Source: Epithemia pelagica (lineage: Eukaryota; Bacillariophyta; Bacillariophyceae; Surirellales; Surirellaceae). Taken from it: a stretch of DNA of 64,000 nucleotides. The number at the start of each line of letters is the position of its first letter. The stretch's first letter is position 1. This document shows, piece by piece, positions 32,278 through 43,346 of this stretch. Under the pieces are notes generated by a model. That model was not told where the DNA came from. It worked only from the letters and a program-made list of their open reading frames with translations, and did no database searches. Position numbers and translations under genes: made by a program. The stretch is taken from the NCBI GenBank assembly GCA_946965045.2, contig OX337237.1, forward strand, positions 2,852,001-2,916,000, in the 5' to 3' direction.

Positions 32278-35200
32278 CTCCCCACAACTCGTCATTTCAG
32301 CCTTGTCATCATTGGATTTGTTGAGGTCTTGAACTTCTCCTTTCCAAAACAACAATGGCTTGAGCATGGGCCAAATAGATACGAAATCCCAATGTTTGCT
32401 AAGGATATCGGCAGGGTTGGTCTTTCCATCTTTCCAGTAGAATGCAACATACTTTGCTGTGATGGCTTCATGAACTCGGTGGTATGACAGAAGATGGTGT
32501 CTCTTGGATAGTATGGAATGAGGAACGGTTGCATTGAGCACAACAGATCTGTTATCTCCGTACATGTAACTTCGCTCTCGGATAGGTACTCCAAGGTAGC
32601 GGAGAGAATGTCGTAATTCTGTAATCTGATCTATTGCTGTCCTTGCAGCCACAAACTCCGATCCATAGGTAGCAGTTTCCACCGTGCTCTGTCTCTTGCT
32701 GTACCAGTCAATAGGTGTTCCGTTCAACAAATGTAGAACAGCAGTGACGGATTTACCAGTGACTATGTCATGCATGAGATTGGCATCAACGTAATGAGTT
32801 GTGGTAACATAGAGGCCAAGAGGTGTTGGGCAGTCTTCAGGAATACGTTCACTTGCATTCGAATAGACAGTGCGAGTCCAATCAAATTCTTGGGTAGGAA
32901 GACTTGAATAATCAGGCTCTCCAATCCTAAATCTGATTGCGCCTTCTGGGAGATGTGCAAGGTATCCATAGATACGCTTGGCTCTATCAAGATGTCCTTT
33001 CCTCGGAGCAGCACGAAAGCGTGATAGTGTCATTGTAGTGGTGAAGACGTCGAAACGACCAATAGTGATCACCCATTGGAGTTGTCCAATCAGAGTTTGG
33101 AAATGGCTAGTACCTTCTTCATCAAGGAGCTCAGAATCATCCAATTCAGGATGGTCTCCACCAATAAGAGGTGTTTTGGCTTTCTTGGGTTTCTCCTTGA
33201 AGATTCGTTCGAAAGTGTCCATCATCTTACCAATGTAGCGTCTTGGATCTGCTACTAATGTTCCATCAGAATCCTTGGTGTAACAACATCCCAAGTGGAA
33301 ATCAATAGGTCCATCTCCTTTGAGTTTGAAGTTGTTGTCGGTCAAAACATCGAATAAGACATCATGCCAGCGTGCGCCTGATGACTTCAATCCATAAAGT
33401 GCCTTGTATATAATCAGGATGTGACCTTCTAATTCCTTGAATTCAGGTCCTGCGACAATGAAGATTTTCTCCCCTGTCAAGGCTTCCAGATATGCGTTTC
33501 CAATATCTGCTCCCCATATTTCCAAGTCATTCAAAGTACCCAGGAATAAGGCAATGCGGAGGTTGCGAATGGAAACAACACCTGAATAGATTGTCTCAAC
33601 AGGTTCTTTTGTGAGATGTCCATCTGCAACAAGTCTTGCTTTATGTCGTCCATCATGTTTTACGTCAAGACAAGATGTACACGTATCTTATGATATCCTT
33701 CAGGTGCATTGGATACTTTCCCTTTAATGAAGATGGCTTTCCCAAAATCCTTGAATGTCTTGTAGGACTGGATCTGTGACAATTCTAATTCTGTTGCATC
33801 CTGCCACTTTGTGTTGCCATGTTGTTTATCAAGAGCGGCAGCTTCCTCATAATTGTGTGGTACTTGGAATCCAAACTTATACTTGACGGAATGGTGAACT
33901 TGTTTAATCCTTGACTGTTTGGCTGCTCGAATGAGACGTTTGCTTGTTTTGACATAACGTTTCAAATGCTTCCATCCAGGTTCGTTGAGTAAACCATGTT
34001 TCTTTCCATAAATTGCTACAGTGATCGGATCATCATTGGCGATGAGTGATAAAGGTTCATAGGTAGTCTCCCCAGTTTCCCAATCAACAAGCAAATTATA
34101 TTTGCTCCCCTTGTAATCTGGATCAGTTGTGTTCAGTGGGCCTTGATGGGCAATGACGTCCCTGAACCTGAAAAGATTATCTCCAGAGGTTTGAGCTTGG
34201 ATATCTCGTTCGATATACTCCATGAGTTGATTATAGGATATCATCTCATCAACATCAGAATTTGTCTTTCGGTAGATGTACTTGACACGTTCTTCCTGTT
34301 TCGTTGCTTCTGCACGGTGTCGCTCCCCATTTTCTTCTGTGTCGCATAGGAATGTGCGTCCTATCATGTCGTCAAAATCGATCGTGGGCATTGGTTTGGA
34401 TGGATCTTCACTATCACTGCAAATGAAGACAGTGTCAGCTTGCTTATCATTGTCATCCTTCTCAGACGAATCCTCCCCTGAAGGTCGATCCACACGTAGG
34501 TTAGGTGTAGTGGATTCAACACGGCGAACGGCAGAACGGTAGATTATCTGGTTATCCTGGGTGAGAATCTTCCAAGTAAAAGAATCACCAACGTTGTGAG
34601 CAAAACCAACCCAGTGGCCAAGTTTCTCATCAGAAGAAGATGGATATGAACCAGAATTGGGTTCAGCGGGGTCGACACGGTAGTAAACTTCATCCCAGAA
34701 AGGAAAGAACAAGAGATGAGTAATGTCGGGTGGGCGTCCGGAGAGAGCCTCAAGAGGAGTGCGACCGGAATGGGTGGGTGATGATGTATGGTTCAATAAG
34801 TCACAGACATACTCAAGGCAAAGAAGCCAGGTGTTGGCAGGGCAACCAGTGGCATTCATGAGAGCGTTGGTCATACGTTTGACGGTCTGGTAACGGTTTT
34901 CAGCCTTATTCTGGTGTTGATGATAAGGTTCGGATCGATACTCCCCAATAAGCAAAGTGTGAAGAATGTCTTTGACCTTTTGAGAGATGAGAGATGAACC
35001 ACCATCACTGATAAGAGTCTCCATGGCACCACGAAACCGGATGTTGTCCTGAAGAGTATTGACAAACTGTTTGGTTGACTTGATCCCATAGATATCAGTA
35101 ACCAGAGTATCTCGACCAACAAAGATTTGTGCGACTTAACCGCCATGGTCAACAGCAGGGGTGTCGGAGAAAACCGAGTCAGTAGCAACGGGTTCATGAC

Positions 35201-37776
35201 GTCGAGGTATATTAAGGACCGGATTGCGAGCCTTGAAATGTTTCTTGAGGGTGTCGTGGTCAAAAGTAATGCTACCATTACGTGTAGTGTGCTTGAACGT
35301 ATCGGCAATAACATCTTCAGATTGCCAACCAAAGAATGGACGGAACTTCTTCCAGTCATACGCTTCCTGGTAACGACGGTGGACAGAGGCATGAAGTGTA
35401 GGATCATTACCTTCTGCGTCAGCATAGATAGAAAAGAAGGGTGCGTCGTCAGGTCCATGATCGTATGGGAGATCCAAAAGGAGATTGAGGTTACAAACAA
35501 CACGATCAGTGTACTCCCCATAGTTGTCATATGGATGGTTCGACATACTACCATCAGTCTTGACGTGTTTCCAATCAGGATCATTGTCAGAGGGTGTGGG
35601 AGAATACAAATGGTCCAGAACACCAGGATCCCATGTGTCGGGTGACGTGAAGATGATCTGAGGTAAGGTATTCATGTCATCGTCGCTGGGGATACCCAAG
35701 GAGTGGATGTAGGCTAACCCATCCTTGATGTGAAGGGGTATAGCACGACCATCAAGTGTAGTGATGCCTTGTTTACCATCAACTTTAACAGATTGGTCAT
35801 CAACAGCAAGTCCAAAATGCTCGAATTGACCAGGAGCATGGATAGATAAGCCCTTTCCATAATAAGCATATTCATTGAAGATACCGACACTAGGTCCATC
35901 ATTGGTCTCAAACTTTGCGGCACATGTGACGACAGGAAGTCCAGTAAGTTCATGGTTATAAATACCCACAATAGTGATATGGCGGCCAGTCTTAGAAAGG
36001 ATGCGCATGTCAGAACCAGCAAGTCCTCCATTAGCACCACGGTCAATCAATTGATTCCCTGGTAAAGTAGATTTCCTGGAAAACAAATAGCGTGGAAGAT
36101 GTCCTGCTTGTTTATGCATGTTGGCTTTGAAAGTAACCTTCTTTGCTCGCCTTGGACTTGGCGTTAGAAAGAACACTAGTCAGGTCAGTTGCCAGGTGAT
36201 TGATATCAGTCGTCATGGCTTGGTTGATAAATTGTGTAACCGGATCTGAATCATCTGGGTGCTCAGGGACTGCGCCAGGTGAGTCGTCATCAGATGCAAC
36301 TTGGTTGGGGTCAGGATCAGGTTCCGGATCAATGTTGAGGGCATGTGTTTGCACTTTCCTCGGTGTTGTTGATGAAGGTGCTTGAATCATCTTGTTATAC
36401 TCAATGATCAACTTGCGATCTTCTTCAGAAAGTTTGAACCATAGGTCACGCGGTAGACTAACCTTGGACGAAGAGGATGGAGATTCAGATGTCACTTTGG
36501 TGTTGTGGACATGATACTCCATATCATCTTGTGAGGTTATGTCAGCATCTGTATCTTGGCCATATAGTGATTCATGTTGTTTGACATGTCGACGGCGACT
36601 ATGAACAGATGACTGGGTTGCTTGATCATGGTCATAAGCTGCGTCTAAAAGGAGACGGAAGTATGATTGATAGCAAAGGGATTTTGCACCGGATTTGGTG
36701 TTCACCACATTATCCAAGATCTTGACTCGGCGGAGATCAGGTACCTTTTCTACAGCTTGCATGAGAAAGGTCATCCTGGTATGATCAGGGATGCGATCAG
36801 ATAACGTCACTAGATTGTCTAGCAGACGTAGCTGCTCTTGAAAGTGTAGAAGAAAGTGACGTGTTGTTCCGCGCCATGTGTCGTCAAGACGTAGATTGGA
36901 CATGCAGTTGGTTAAACGGAGGACTTCTCGTTTTGCTAGGTCGGATTCGGTATGCAAAGAGTGTAACTTCTGCAATACGGCATGTGCATCTTCATCATGT
37001 TCGTGTTCACGTACATAGGCTCGACCTTGGTCATTTTGAATGATACGGACAAGAACGGAGTAAAGAAATACTTGTTGCTCTTGAAAAAGTTCTTCGGCAT
37101 ACTCATCATCTTGGGGTGGTGTGTATTTGAAATTCAGAACGTTGGATAGGCCTTGGGCCTTAGCTGTAGTCTTGAATACACGCCAGAATGAATCGTAGTA
37201 TTGTTCATCCTTGAATACCTCGTACGCAGTCGCGTCGCGTTTAGTTCCCTTTCTGAATGCCGTAAGGTCTTGTTGAGACTGGGATGCGGCAGTAACTGTG
37301 CTGACAGATTTTGCAGATGACGGTGACTTCATTGGCGAGACTGGAACTTGGCTAGGTGGTCCCTTAGAGAAATCTGTGTTTATCCTCCAAGTGTTGAACT
37401 CTTTCCTCGTTAGGTTCATCCAGTCGCTATTGGATAGCTCGTCTTGAATTTCGTTGGTCTTGTATATGGCCCAATAAGCCAAGAGCTTGATCTGCTGTCT
37501 TGCGGGGCCTTGTAGATCATGTGTCTGTTTGTTGACCTTGTATTGGGTCAGTTCGTTCATGGATTCCTCGGTATTGGTTTGCATATACGAGATAACATGG
37601 GTAATGTTCTCAAAACCATGGTATTTCATCCACTTCATTAAGTAGTCGGCCCTTTCCTTGGTAAAGAATTGGCAGACAGTAAATATGATGTGGTCGAATA
37701 GGTCTGTGTTCGAGACATTGTCTTGGTTATCTTCTCCCTTAGGAGTCGTAGGTGTCTTGAGTGATTGAGGATCCAT
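32272..37776 (-). pseudogene. gag-pol of Copia element 1, multiply broken
   Basis: The start (ATG at 37776) and all domains align with the intact polyprotein of element 2. Lesions in order: a one-base insertion near 36145 at the gag/protease junction (KSKASKEGYF instead of KSKTSKKVTF); AAA-to-TAA after DHGG at about 35136 in the integrase; an 11-codon loss near 34310; a one-base loss near 33660 (HLVLT instead of HLVFDVK); and a net 150-bp deletion near 33333 that takes out the YVDD active site of reverse transcriptase. The RNase H end and stop remain. No single change could restore it. The Cys-free gag and DRG protease site are as in element 2. Confidence 0.9.
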
Positions 37777-38096
37777 GGTGTTATTTGGTTGGTTCGATGT
37801 TTATTTAATGTGCGGTATGATGTGGTTTATTTAATGTGTGATGTGATGTGAACCCGGATGTACCACGTGTGCCACGTATGTACCACGTATGTGATACCCG
37901 GATGTGTGTTGTGATGTGCGATTCCTGGAAATTTCCGTTGATTCCGACAAATTTTCGCCGAGTTTCAACAAATTTTCGCCGAATTTTTGCGATTTGGCGG
38001 GAATGTGTGGCGTGTTGTGCGACCAAGGGTACCCGGATGTGCGTTGAGTTTAAGTCTTGGAAAGGTTTTGAGAGGACGGGAGTTAACTATGAGTAA

Positions 38097-38876
38097 TTAA
38101 GCTTCGGTTTCCGATTCTCCACTCTCTGCCGAATAATCAGAGTCGTTTCCAGGCTCAGATGGGGCAGCACAAGCAACAGGAGAAGGGGTATTACCTTCAG
38201 CCAAGTGGTTCTCGGCCTCGGCACGCAAAGGGAAGATAGTTGCACGATGGTCCTCAATGGTATGGACCTCGTGGATGTAGGCAACGTAGTTATCTAGGCG
38301 TACAACGTTAGGAGGCAGAGGGCAAGTCGTCGTGTTCACGATGTAGATGGTATTGTAGTATCCAGTTGGGCGCTCGAAGGTTAGGAAGCGGAGGTGGACA
38401 GTACGGATAGGGTTGCCCGAGAGGGCGGCCAAGATGAGGCGATACCTCGGAGAGCGATGAAGTTGGTCGTTCAGACGTTCAATGTCTTCTTGGTCGACGA
38501 TGTGGGTCACCGATTGGAACTGGCGTTCGATCTGGGTCTCCCCACGGATGATCTCGGGATCGAAGGTCGAAGAAGTTGGTTGACGGAAGTACTTGATATG
38601 ATCAGCAATCAACCGGGTGGTACGACGGGATCGAGAAGGGACGAGCCGACGAGGCGGACTCGGGGGCCGAAGCAACGGCGCAGGGATCGGAGCGTGAGGC
38701 TGGGTTGGAGTCTCGAATGGGTTGCTGTTGGAACTGTCGACGGAGATGTTGACCGATGTGTTGGCTGCCTTCAGCGTCGGCACCAGTTCCCGCTGCACCA
38801 GGGTATCGGGCTGCCTGGAATGCAGGTTGGCTCGATAAATCTGTTGTACAGGAGTGATAAGCTCGTTAGTATCCAT
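38097..38876 (-). CDS. Extra 259-residue Copia protein (copy in element 1)
   Basis: Starts at the ATG at 38876, about 36 bases after the 5' LTR, and ends at a stop at 38097, before gag-pol. It aligns without any gap to the frame at 42273-43052 (about 90% identical residues) although gag-pol of this copy is dead. Seen: Pro-rich stretch (PAPLLRPPSPPRRLVPSRSRR) with a basic cluster, then an alpha/beta part (QFQSVTHIVDQEDIERLN, TVHLRFLTFERPTGYYN) and an acidic tail (SGESETEA). Function unknown; the basic patch suggests nucleic-acid or RNA packaging work, which would fit a gag without a zinc knuckle. That is inference. Confidence 0.7.
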   Translation of the reverse strand: MDTNELITPVQQIYRANLHSRQPDTLVQRELVPTLKAANTSVNISVDSSNSNPFETPTQPHAPIPAPLLRPPSPPRRLVPSRSRRTTRLIADHIKYFRQPTSSTFDPEIIRGETQIERQFQSVTHIVDQEDIERLNDQLHRSPRYRLILAALSGNPIRTVHLRFLTFERPTGYYNTIYIVNTTTCPLPPNVVRLDNYVAYIHEVHTIEDHRATIFPLRAEAENHLAEGNTPSPVACAAPSEPGNDSDYSAESGESETEA

Positions 38877-38912
38877 GAAACCACAAGGAAATAAGCTCTG
38901 AGACTGTTAATC

Positions 38913-39696
38913 TAGTAGAATTCTTTCAAACTCATGGGGGATAATGCTTGGTAGAGCAGACAATCAGGTAGGTCACCAACCGATAGTAGTATCTCCACGG
39001 GTCAGAGATACAACCAAGTCGTAGTCTATCAAAAGGATAGTCGGGACACAAAAGAGGATGTGATAAATGGTGATATTGTTAGATTGTGTGTTGATTACTA
39101 CGATAGGTCTACGTGAAATTTTCGGTCCTGCCAAGGGTCATGTGTCATAGGTTCTTGGCGGCAACAGGTTTGGAATAGTTGGAGTCGATTCATGTGATGT
39201 ATATGACGTGTATATGTGGACGGATAACATATACAGGGTCAACAGCTCTTGCTTTGGATTGGCATAGTTGTTTTCATGGCGCGCAGCTTGTTGACAATTT
39301 GGAGATTGTGGGAATGGAAATATGGTCTCGCGTGATTGTGTGTCGTGCTTGGGATACTTAGACCGTTGGGTCGGATAGATGCCAACAGCGCTCGGATGTC
39401 GCTTGGGCGCGCTCGATGATTTCGGGCGCGTAGGCTTAGGGCGTTAGTATAATGTCCGAGCAACGGCCAAATTTACGTCCGTTGTAATACCGCACGACCC
39501 AGTTTAGTCTTGAGAGTGAGTTCGTCAATCTATTCTCACTTTTCATGATTTGCGAAGAAATATAGGTCGATATAGCGCAAAGCTAGGGAACATAGCTCGG
39601 AGCCTAGATGGCATGATGCGATAGCACGAGGCTATGTGACATGGGGAATCGATGAGATGTAGAATCTAACCACCATAGACGGTGAGAATTCTAACA
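38913..39696 (-). repeat. 5' LTR of Copia element 1, 784 bp
   Basis: Pairs with 31494-32277. On the minus strand it ends CTACTA and is followed after 9-10 bases by GTCTCAGAGC, close to the initiator-Met primer site TATCAGAGC. Confidence 0.92.
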
Positions 39697-39701
39697 CCAT
39701 A
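39697..39701. other. Target-site duplication CCATA (right)
   Basis: Partner of 31489-31493. Confidence 0.9.
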
Positions 39702-41000
39702 GAGCTCTGTCAAAGTTCTTGCAAGGGGAACAACAAGGTCTCTCTTTGTCTCAGGACCTATATGACAGAGATAGCAATCTTCCCCTTCGTACTGATATCT
39801 ATCATCCTTCTTGTTGTTGAGGAAAACAAATTGGGAAAGAAGCTTCTCATCCTCCGATTCCAGCGCCTCGAGAAATGCTTTGCCCGTCAATTGCTGTAGC
39901 CGATTTTGGGGAGCCTTGGACTTCTGTTCTTGTAATTCATGATCCTGTATAGTTCCATCCTGCGTAATATCGTCTGGCTTAAGTGGACAATGGTCTCGCC
40001 AGGATGCCAAGAAGATCTCGCTTTCTTCCTGTTTTGCGTTGTCGCCAGAGAGAAGTTGACGTATCGTTGGATAAAGTGGATTGATGACGAACTGTTCAAG
40101 AGTCTGCCTGGGTCCAAACATGGTATAAAACTCTTTGCCTAGGTTCAGACCTGAATACGCCGAGAGACTTTCACAAAGATATGGATCCATGCCGTCACAA
40201 AATACAATTTGAACAATATACTCCCCCTGTGGCGAAACTCTTTTCCGGTACAAAGCTGTATAAAGCTCTTTCAAACACCACTTAGATTCGTGAAAGTATC
40301 TTGACAAAAATACAATGACAATCCGGCTCTTCCACAAGGCATGGCGAATCACATCTTCTTTGTCCAAATGGCCGAAGCCACGAGAATGCTCATTCACGGC
40401 TTCACAATCCACAAAGAACTTGTATCCGTAGAGCTCTGTCAAAGTTATTGCAAGGGGAACAACAAGGTCTCTCTTTGTGTCCGGACCTCTGTGACACAGA
40501 AAGCAGTCTTCCCCTTTATACTGATCTCGATCATCCTTCTTATTGTTGAGGAAAACAAATTTTGAAAGAAGATTTTCATCCTCCGATTCCAGCGCCTCGA
40601 GAAATGCTTTGCCCGTCAACCCTTGCAGCTGATTTTGGGGAGCCTCGGACTTGCCTTCTTCTAATGCATTATAGCTTGTGGGCGCTATGTTTATGGTCCA
40701 ACATCCAGAGAAGAGTTTGAAAAGTTTGATGATCTCAAATGAGTCGATTTTACTGGACGAATTCCAATCCCCATCAGTTGGAATATTTGAGTGAATATTA
40801 TTTTCTGTTTTGAATCTCTGTTCCGAACGCTTCAGAAGAACAATTTTCTCGGGAGCATCGGCGCGCCCGTTGAAAATTTCGTCTATTGATGGAATATCTA
40901 TGCTAACCTTATACCCGTAGACACAACAGAAAATAGTTCTACTCCTAGGAGTATAGTTATCAAATAGTGTACCTTTTTGGGAAGAGTGATACCAAAACAA
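39697..41000 (-). pseudogene. TIR-TIR-TM-LRR receptor, 5' part: first TIR and start of second (gene B)
   Basis: Reading from 41000: an N-terminal region of about 110 residues with no recognised fold, then LTGKAFLEALESEDENLLS. A complete TIR follows, with GEDCFLCHRGPDTKRD, YKFFVDCEAVNEHSRG, ESKWCLKELYTALY and IVFCDGMDPYLCES, ending HCPLKPD. The unit then starts again (LTGKAFLEALESEDEKLLS, GEDCYLCHIGPETKRD) and is cut at TELYG by the LTR of Copia element 1; the missing rest is at 28716-31493. In the second TIR the Arg of HRGPDT is Ile. No ATG opens the frame; a CTTCACAG splice-acceptor-like site lies just upstream near 41005-41012, so an earlier exon may be lost or lie beyond the non-LTR element that begins next to it. 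Confidence 0.75.
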
Positions 41001-41040
41001 GAGACTGTGAAGTGAACAACATCAGGGAAGATATCAACGA

Positions 41041-41453
41041 CGCGAGCCGCAAGTCGATCCCTTAAAACGAACTATATCCGCAAGACAAGGGCACGCTGCC
41101 GATGGGGCGCGACGCAGACCCGCCATGGGCCATTCCGGCTGAGAACATGATTCCCATGGCCAAACCACGACCCAACTGCCAACCGAACGCCGATCCACCC
41201 CCGCCCATCGGTTGGAAACACATACAACGCACGGCGGCCACAACATGGACCATGGAATCTCTCCACGGTCTTCGAAAAAACAAACAAAACAAACAACGGC
41301 AGTTCTCACCCCTTTCAACCCGTCACCATGGTAAAACCCAGAGCCCGGAAAAAGCCAAAAACACGGAACCCAACGGATACCCCGACTCGCCGAACGTGCT
41401 ACGGAGTAAGGGCCCCAATCCCCCAAGCAGCCACCGATGCAGCAAACCAAACA
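41041..41453 (+). mobile_element. Probable 5' fragment of a non-LTR retrotransposon, cut by Copia element 2
   Basis: AC-rich sequence with composition like that just right of the Copia insertion (Lys/Pro/Asn/Thr-coding, basic N-terminus MVKPRARKKPKTRN at about 41330). AAACA at 41449-41453 matches AAACA at 49812-49816, so the two sides were once adjacent. The true left end is uncertain and may be anywhere from about 41000 to 41060. Confidence 0.5.
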
Positions 41454-42236
41454 TGTTAGAATTCTCACCGTCTATGGTGGTTAGATTCTACATCTCATCG
41501 ATTCCCCATGTCACATAGCCTCGTGCTATCGCATCATGCCATCTAGCTTCGAGCTATGTTCCCTAGCTTCGCGCTATATCGACCTATATTTCTTCGCAAA
41601 TCATGAAAAGTGAGAATAGATTGACGAACTCACTCTCAAGACTAAACTGGGTCGTGCGGTATTACAACGGACATAAATTTGGCCGTTGCTCGGACATTAT
41701 ACTAACGCCCTAAGCGTACGCGCCCGAAATCATCGAGCGCGCCCAAGCGACATCCGAGCGCTATCGGCATCTATCCGATCCAACGGTCTAAGTATCCCAA
41801 GCACGACACACAATCACGCGAGACCATATTTCCATTCCCACAATCTCCAAATTGTCAACAAGCTGCGCGCCATGAAAACAACTATGCCAACCTAAAGCAA
41901 GAGCTGTTGACCCTGTATATGTTATCCGCCCACATATACATGTCATATACATCACATGAATCGACTCCAACTATTCCAAACCTGTTGCCGCCAAGAACAT
42001 ATGACACATGACCCTTGGCAGGACCGAAAATTTCACGTAGACCTATCGTAGTAATCAACACACAATCTAACAATATCACCATTTATCACATCCTCTTTTG
42101 TGTCCCGACTATCCTTCTGATAGACTTCGACTTGCTTGCTTCTCTGACCCTGAGAAGCTTGTATCGGTTGGTGACCTACCTGATTGTCTGCTCTACCGAG
42201 CATCAATGTCCCTACGATTCAGAAAGAATTGTAACA
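41454..42236 (+). repeat. 5' LTR of Copia element 2, 783 bp
   Basis: Starts TGTTAGAATTC, ends GAATTGTAACA. Near the start it carries small hairpin-like repeats (TAGCTTCGAGCTA, TAGCTTCGCGCTA) that could be RNA structure or regulator sites. TATATG/CATATA boxes lie near 41917-41950, where a promoter could sit. Confidence 0.95.
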
Positions 42237-42245
42237 GATTAACAG

Positions 42246-42258
42246 TCTCAAAGCTTAT
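42246..42258 (+). other. Probable primer-binding site of Copia element 2
   Basis: TCTCAAAGC (TCTCAGAGC in element 1) begins about 10 bases after the LTR and resembles the internal initiator-Met tRNA site TATCAGAGC used by many Copia elements. The match is partial. Confidence 0.45.
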
Positions 42259-42272
42259 TTCCTTGTGGTTTC

Positions 42273-43052
42273 ATGGATACTAACAAGATTATCACTCCTG
42301 TACGACAGATCTATCGAGCCAACCTGCATCCCGGGCAGCCCGATACCCTGGTGCAGCAGGAACTGGTGCCGACGCCGAAGGCAGCCAACACATCGGTCAA
42401 CATCTCCGTCGACAGTTCCAACAGCAACCCATTCGAGACTCCAACCCAGCCTCACGCTCCGATCCCTGCGCCGTTGCTTCGGCCCCCGAGTCCGCCTCGT
42501 CGGCTCGTCCCTTCTCGATCCCGTCGTACCACCCGGTTGATTGCTGATCATATCAAGTACTTCCGCCAACCAACTTGTTCGACCTTCGATCCCGAGATCA
42601 TCCGTGGGGAGACCCAGATCGAACGCCAGTTCCAATCGGTGACCCACATCGTCGACCAAGAAGACATTGACCGTCTGAACGACCAACTTCATCGCTCTCC
42701 GAGGCGTCGCCTCATCTTTGCCGCCCTCTCGGGCAACCCTATCCGTACTGTCCACCTCCGCTTCCTAACCTTCGAGCGCCCAACTGGATACTACAATACC
42801 ATCTACGTCGTGAACGCGACGACTTGCCCTTTGCCTCCTAACGTTGTACGCCTAGATAACTACGTTGCCTACATCCACGAGGTCCATACCATCGAGGACC
42901 ATCGTGCAACTATCTACCCTTTGCGTACCGAGGTCGAGAATCACCTGGCTGAAGGTGATACCCCTTCTTCTGTTGCTTGTGCTGCCCCATCTGAGCCTGG
43001 AAGCGACTCTGATCATTCGGAAGAGGGTGAGGATTCGGAGACCGAAGCTTAA
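42273..43052 (+). CDS. Extra 259-residue Copia protein (copy in element 2)
   Basis: ATG at 42273, 37 bases into the interior; stop at 43052; 294-bp untranslated spacer before gag-pol. Same length and no gap against the copy at 38097-38876, with some two dozen conservative changes concentrated at the ends; the Pro/Arg-rich block and central region are nearly unchanged. No match to protease, integrase, RT, RNase H or an envelope (no signal peptide or membrane helix). Being first on the genomic RNA, it is placed for efficient translation, with gag-pol read from a later start, by reinitiation, or from a spliced RNA. Role unknown. Confidence 0.75.
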   Translation: MDTNKIITPVRQIYRANLHPGQPDTLVQQELVPTPKAANTSVNISVDSSNSNPFETPTQPHAPIPAPLLRPPSPPRRLVPSRSRRTTRLIADHIKYFRQPTCSTFDPEIIRGETQIERQFQSVTHIVDQEDIDRLNDQLHRSPRRRLIFAALSGNPIRTVHLRFLTFERPTGYYNTIYVVNATTCPLPPNVVRLDNYVAYIHEVHTIEDHRATIYPLRTEVENHLAEGDTPSSVACAAPSEPGSDSDHSEEGEDSETEA

Positions 43053-43346
43053 TTACTCATAGTTAACTCCCGTCCTCTCAAAACCTTTCCAAGACTTAAA
43101 CTCAACGCACATCCACACATTCCCGTCAAATCGCAAAAATTCGGCGAAAATTTGTTGAAACTCGGCGAAAATTTGTCGGAATCAACGGAAATTTCCAGGA
43201 GTCGCACATCACAACACACATCCGGGTATCACATACGTGGTACATACGTGGCACACGTGGTACATCCGGGTTCACATCACATCACACATTAAATAAACCA
43301 CATCACACCGCACATTAAATAAACATCGAACCAACCAAATAACACC

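Larger units (their letters stand above)
31494..39696 (-). mobile_element. Copia LTR retrotransposon, CoDi-like, inactive copy (element 1)
   Basis: 8203 bp, minus strand, LTRs of 784 bp at each end, 5-bp target duplication CCATA. Inner order from the 5' LTR: extra 259-residue frame, 320-bp spacer, gag-pol, purine tract (32278-32285). gag-pol carries two frameshifts, one stop, an 11-codon loss and a net 150-bp loss that removes the RT active site, so the copy cannot move itself. About eight differences between its two LTRs (about 1%) make it older than element 2. It sits inside the second TIR domain of gene B. Confidence 0.93.

Noticed and set aside
41686-41895. A 70-74 residue frame (LGHYTNALSVRARNHRARPSD) present in all four Copia LTRs.
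   Set aside because: Conserved because LTRs are copies of one another; no ATG-proximal support, and LTRs normally do not code.
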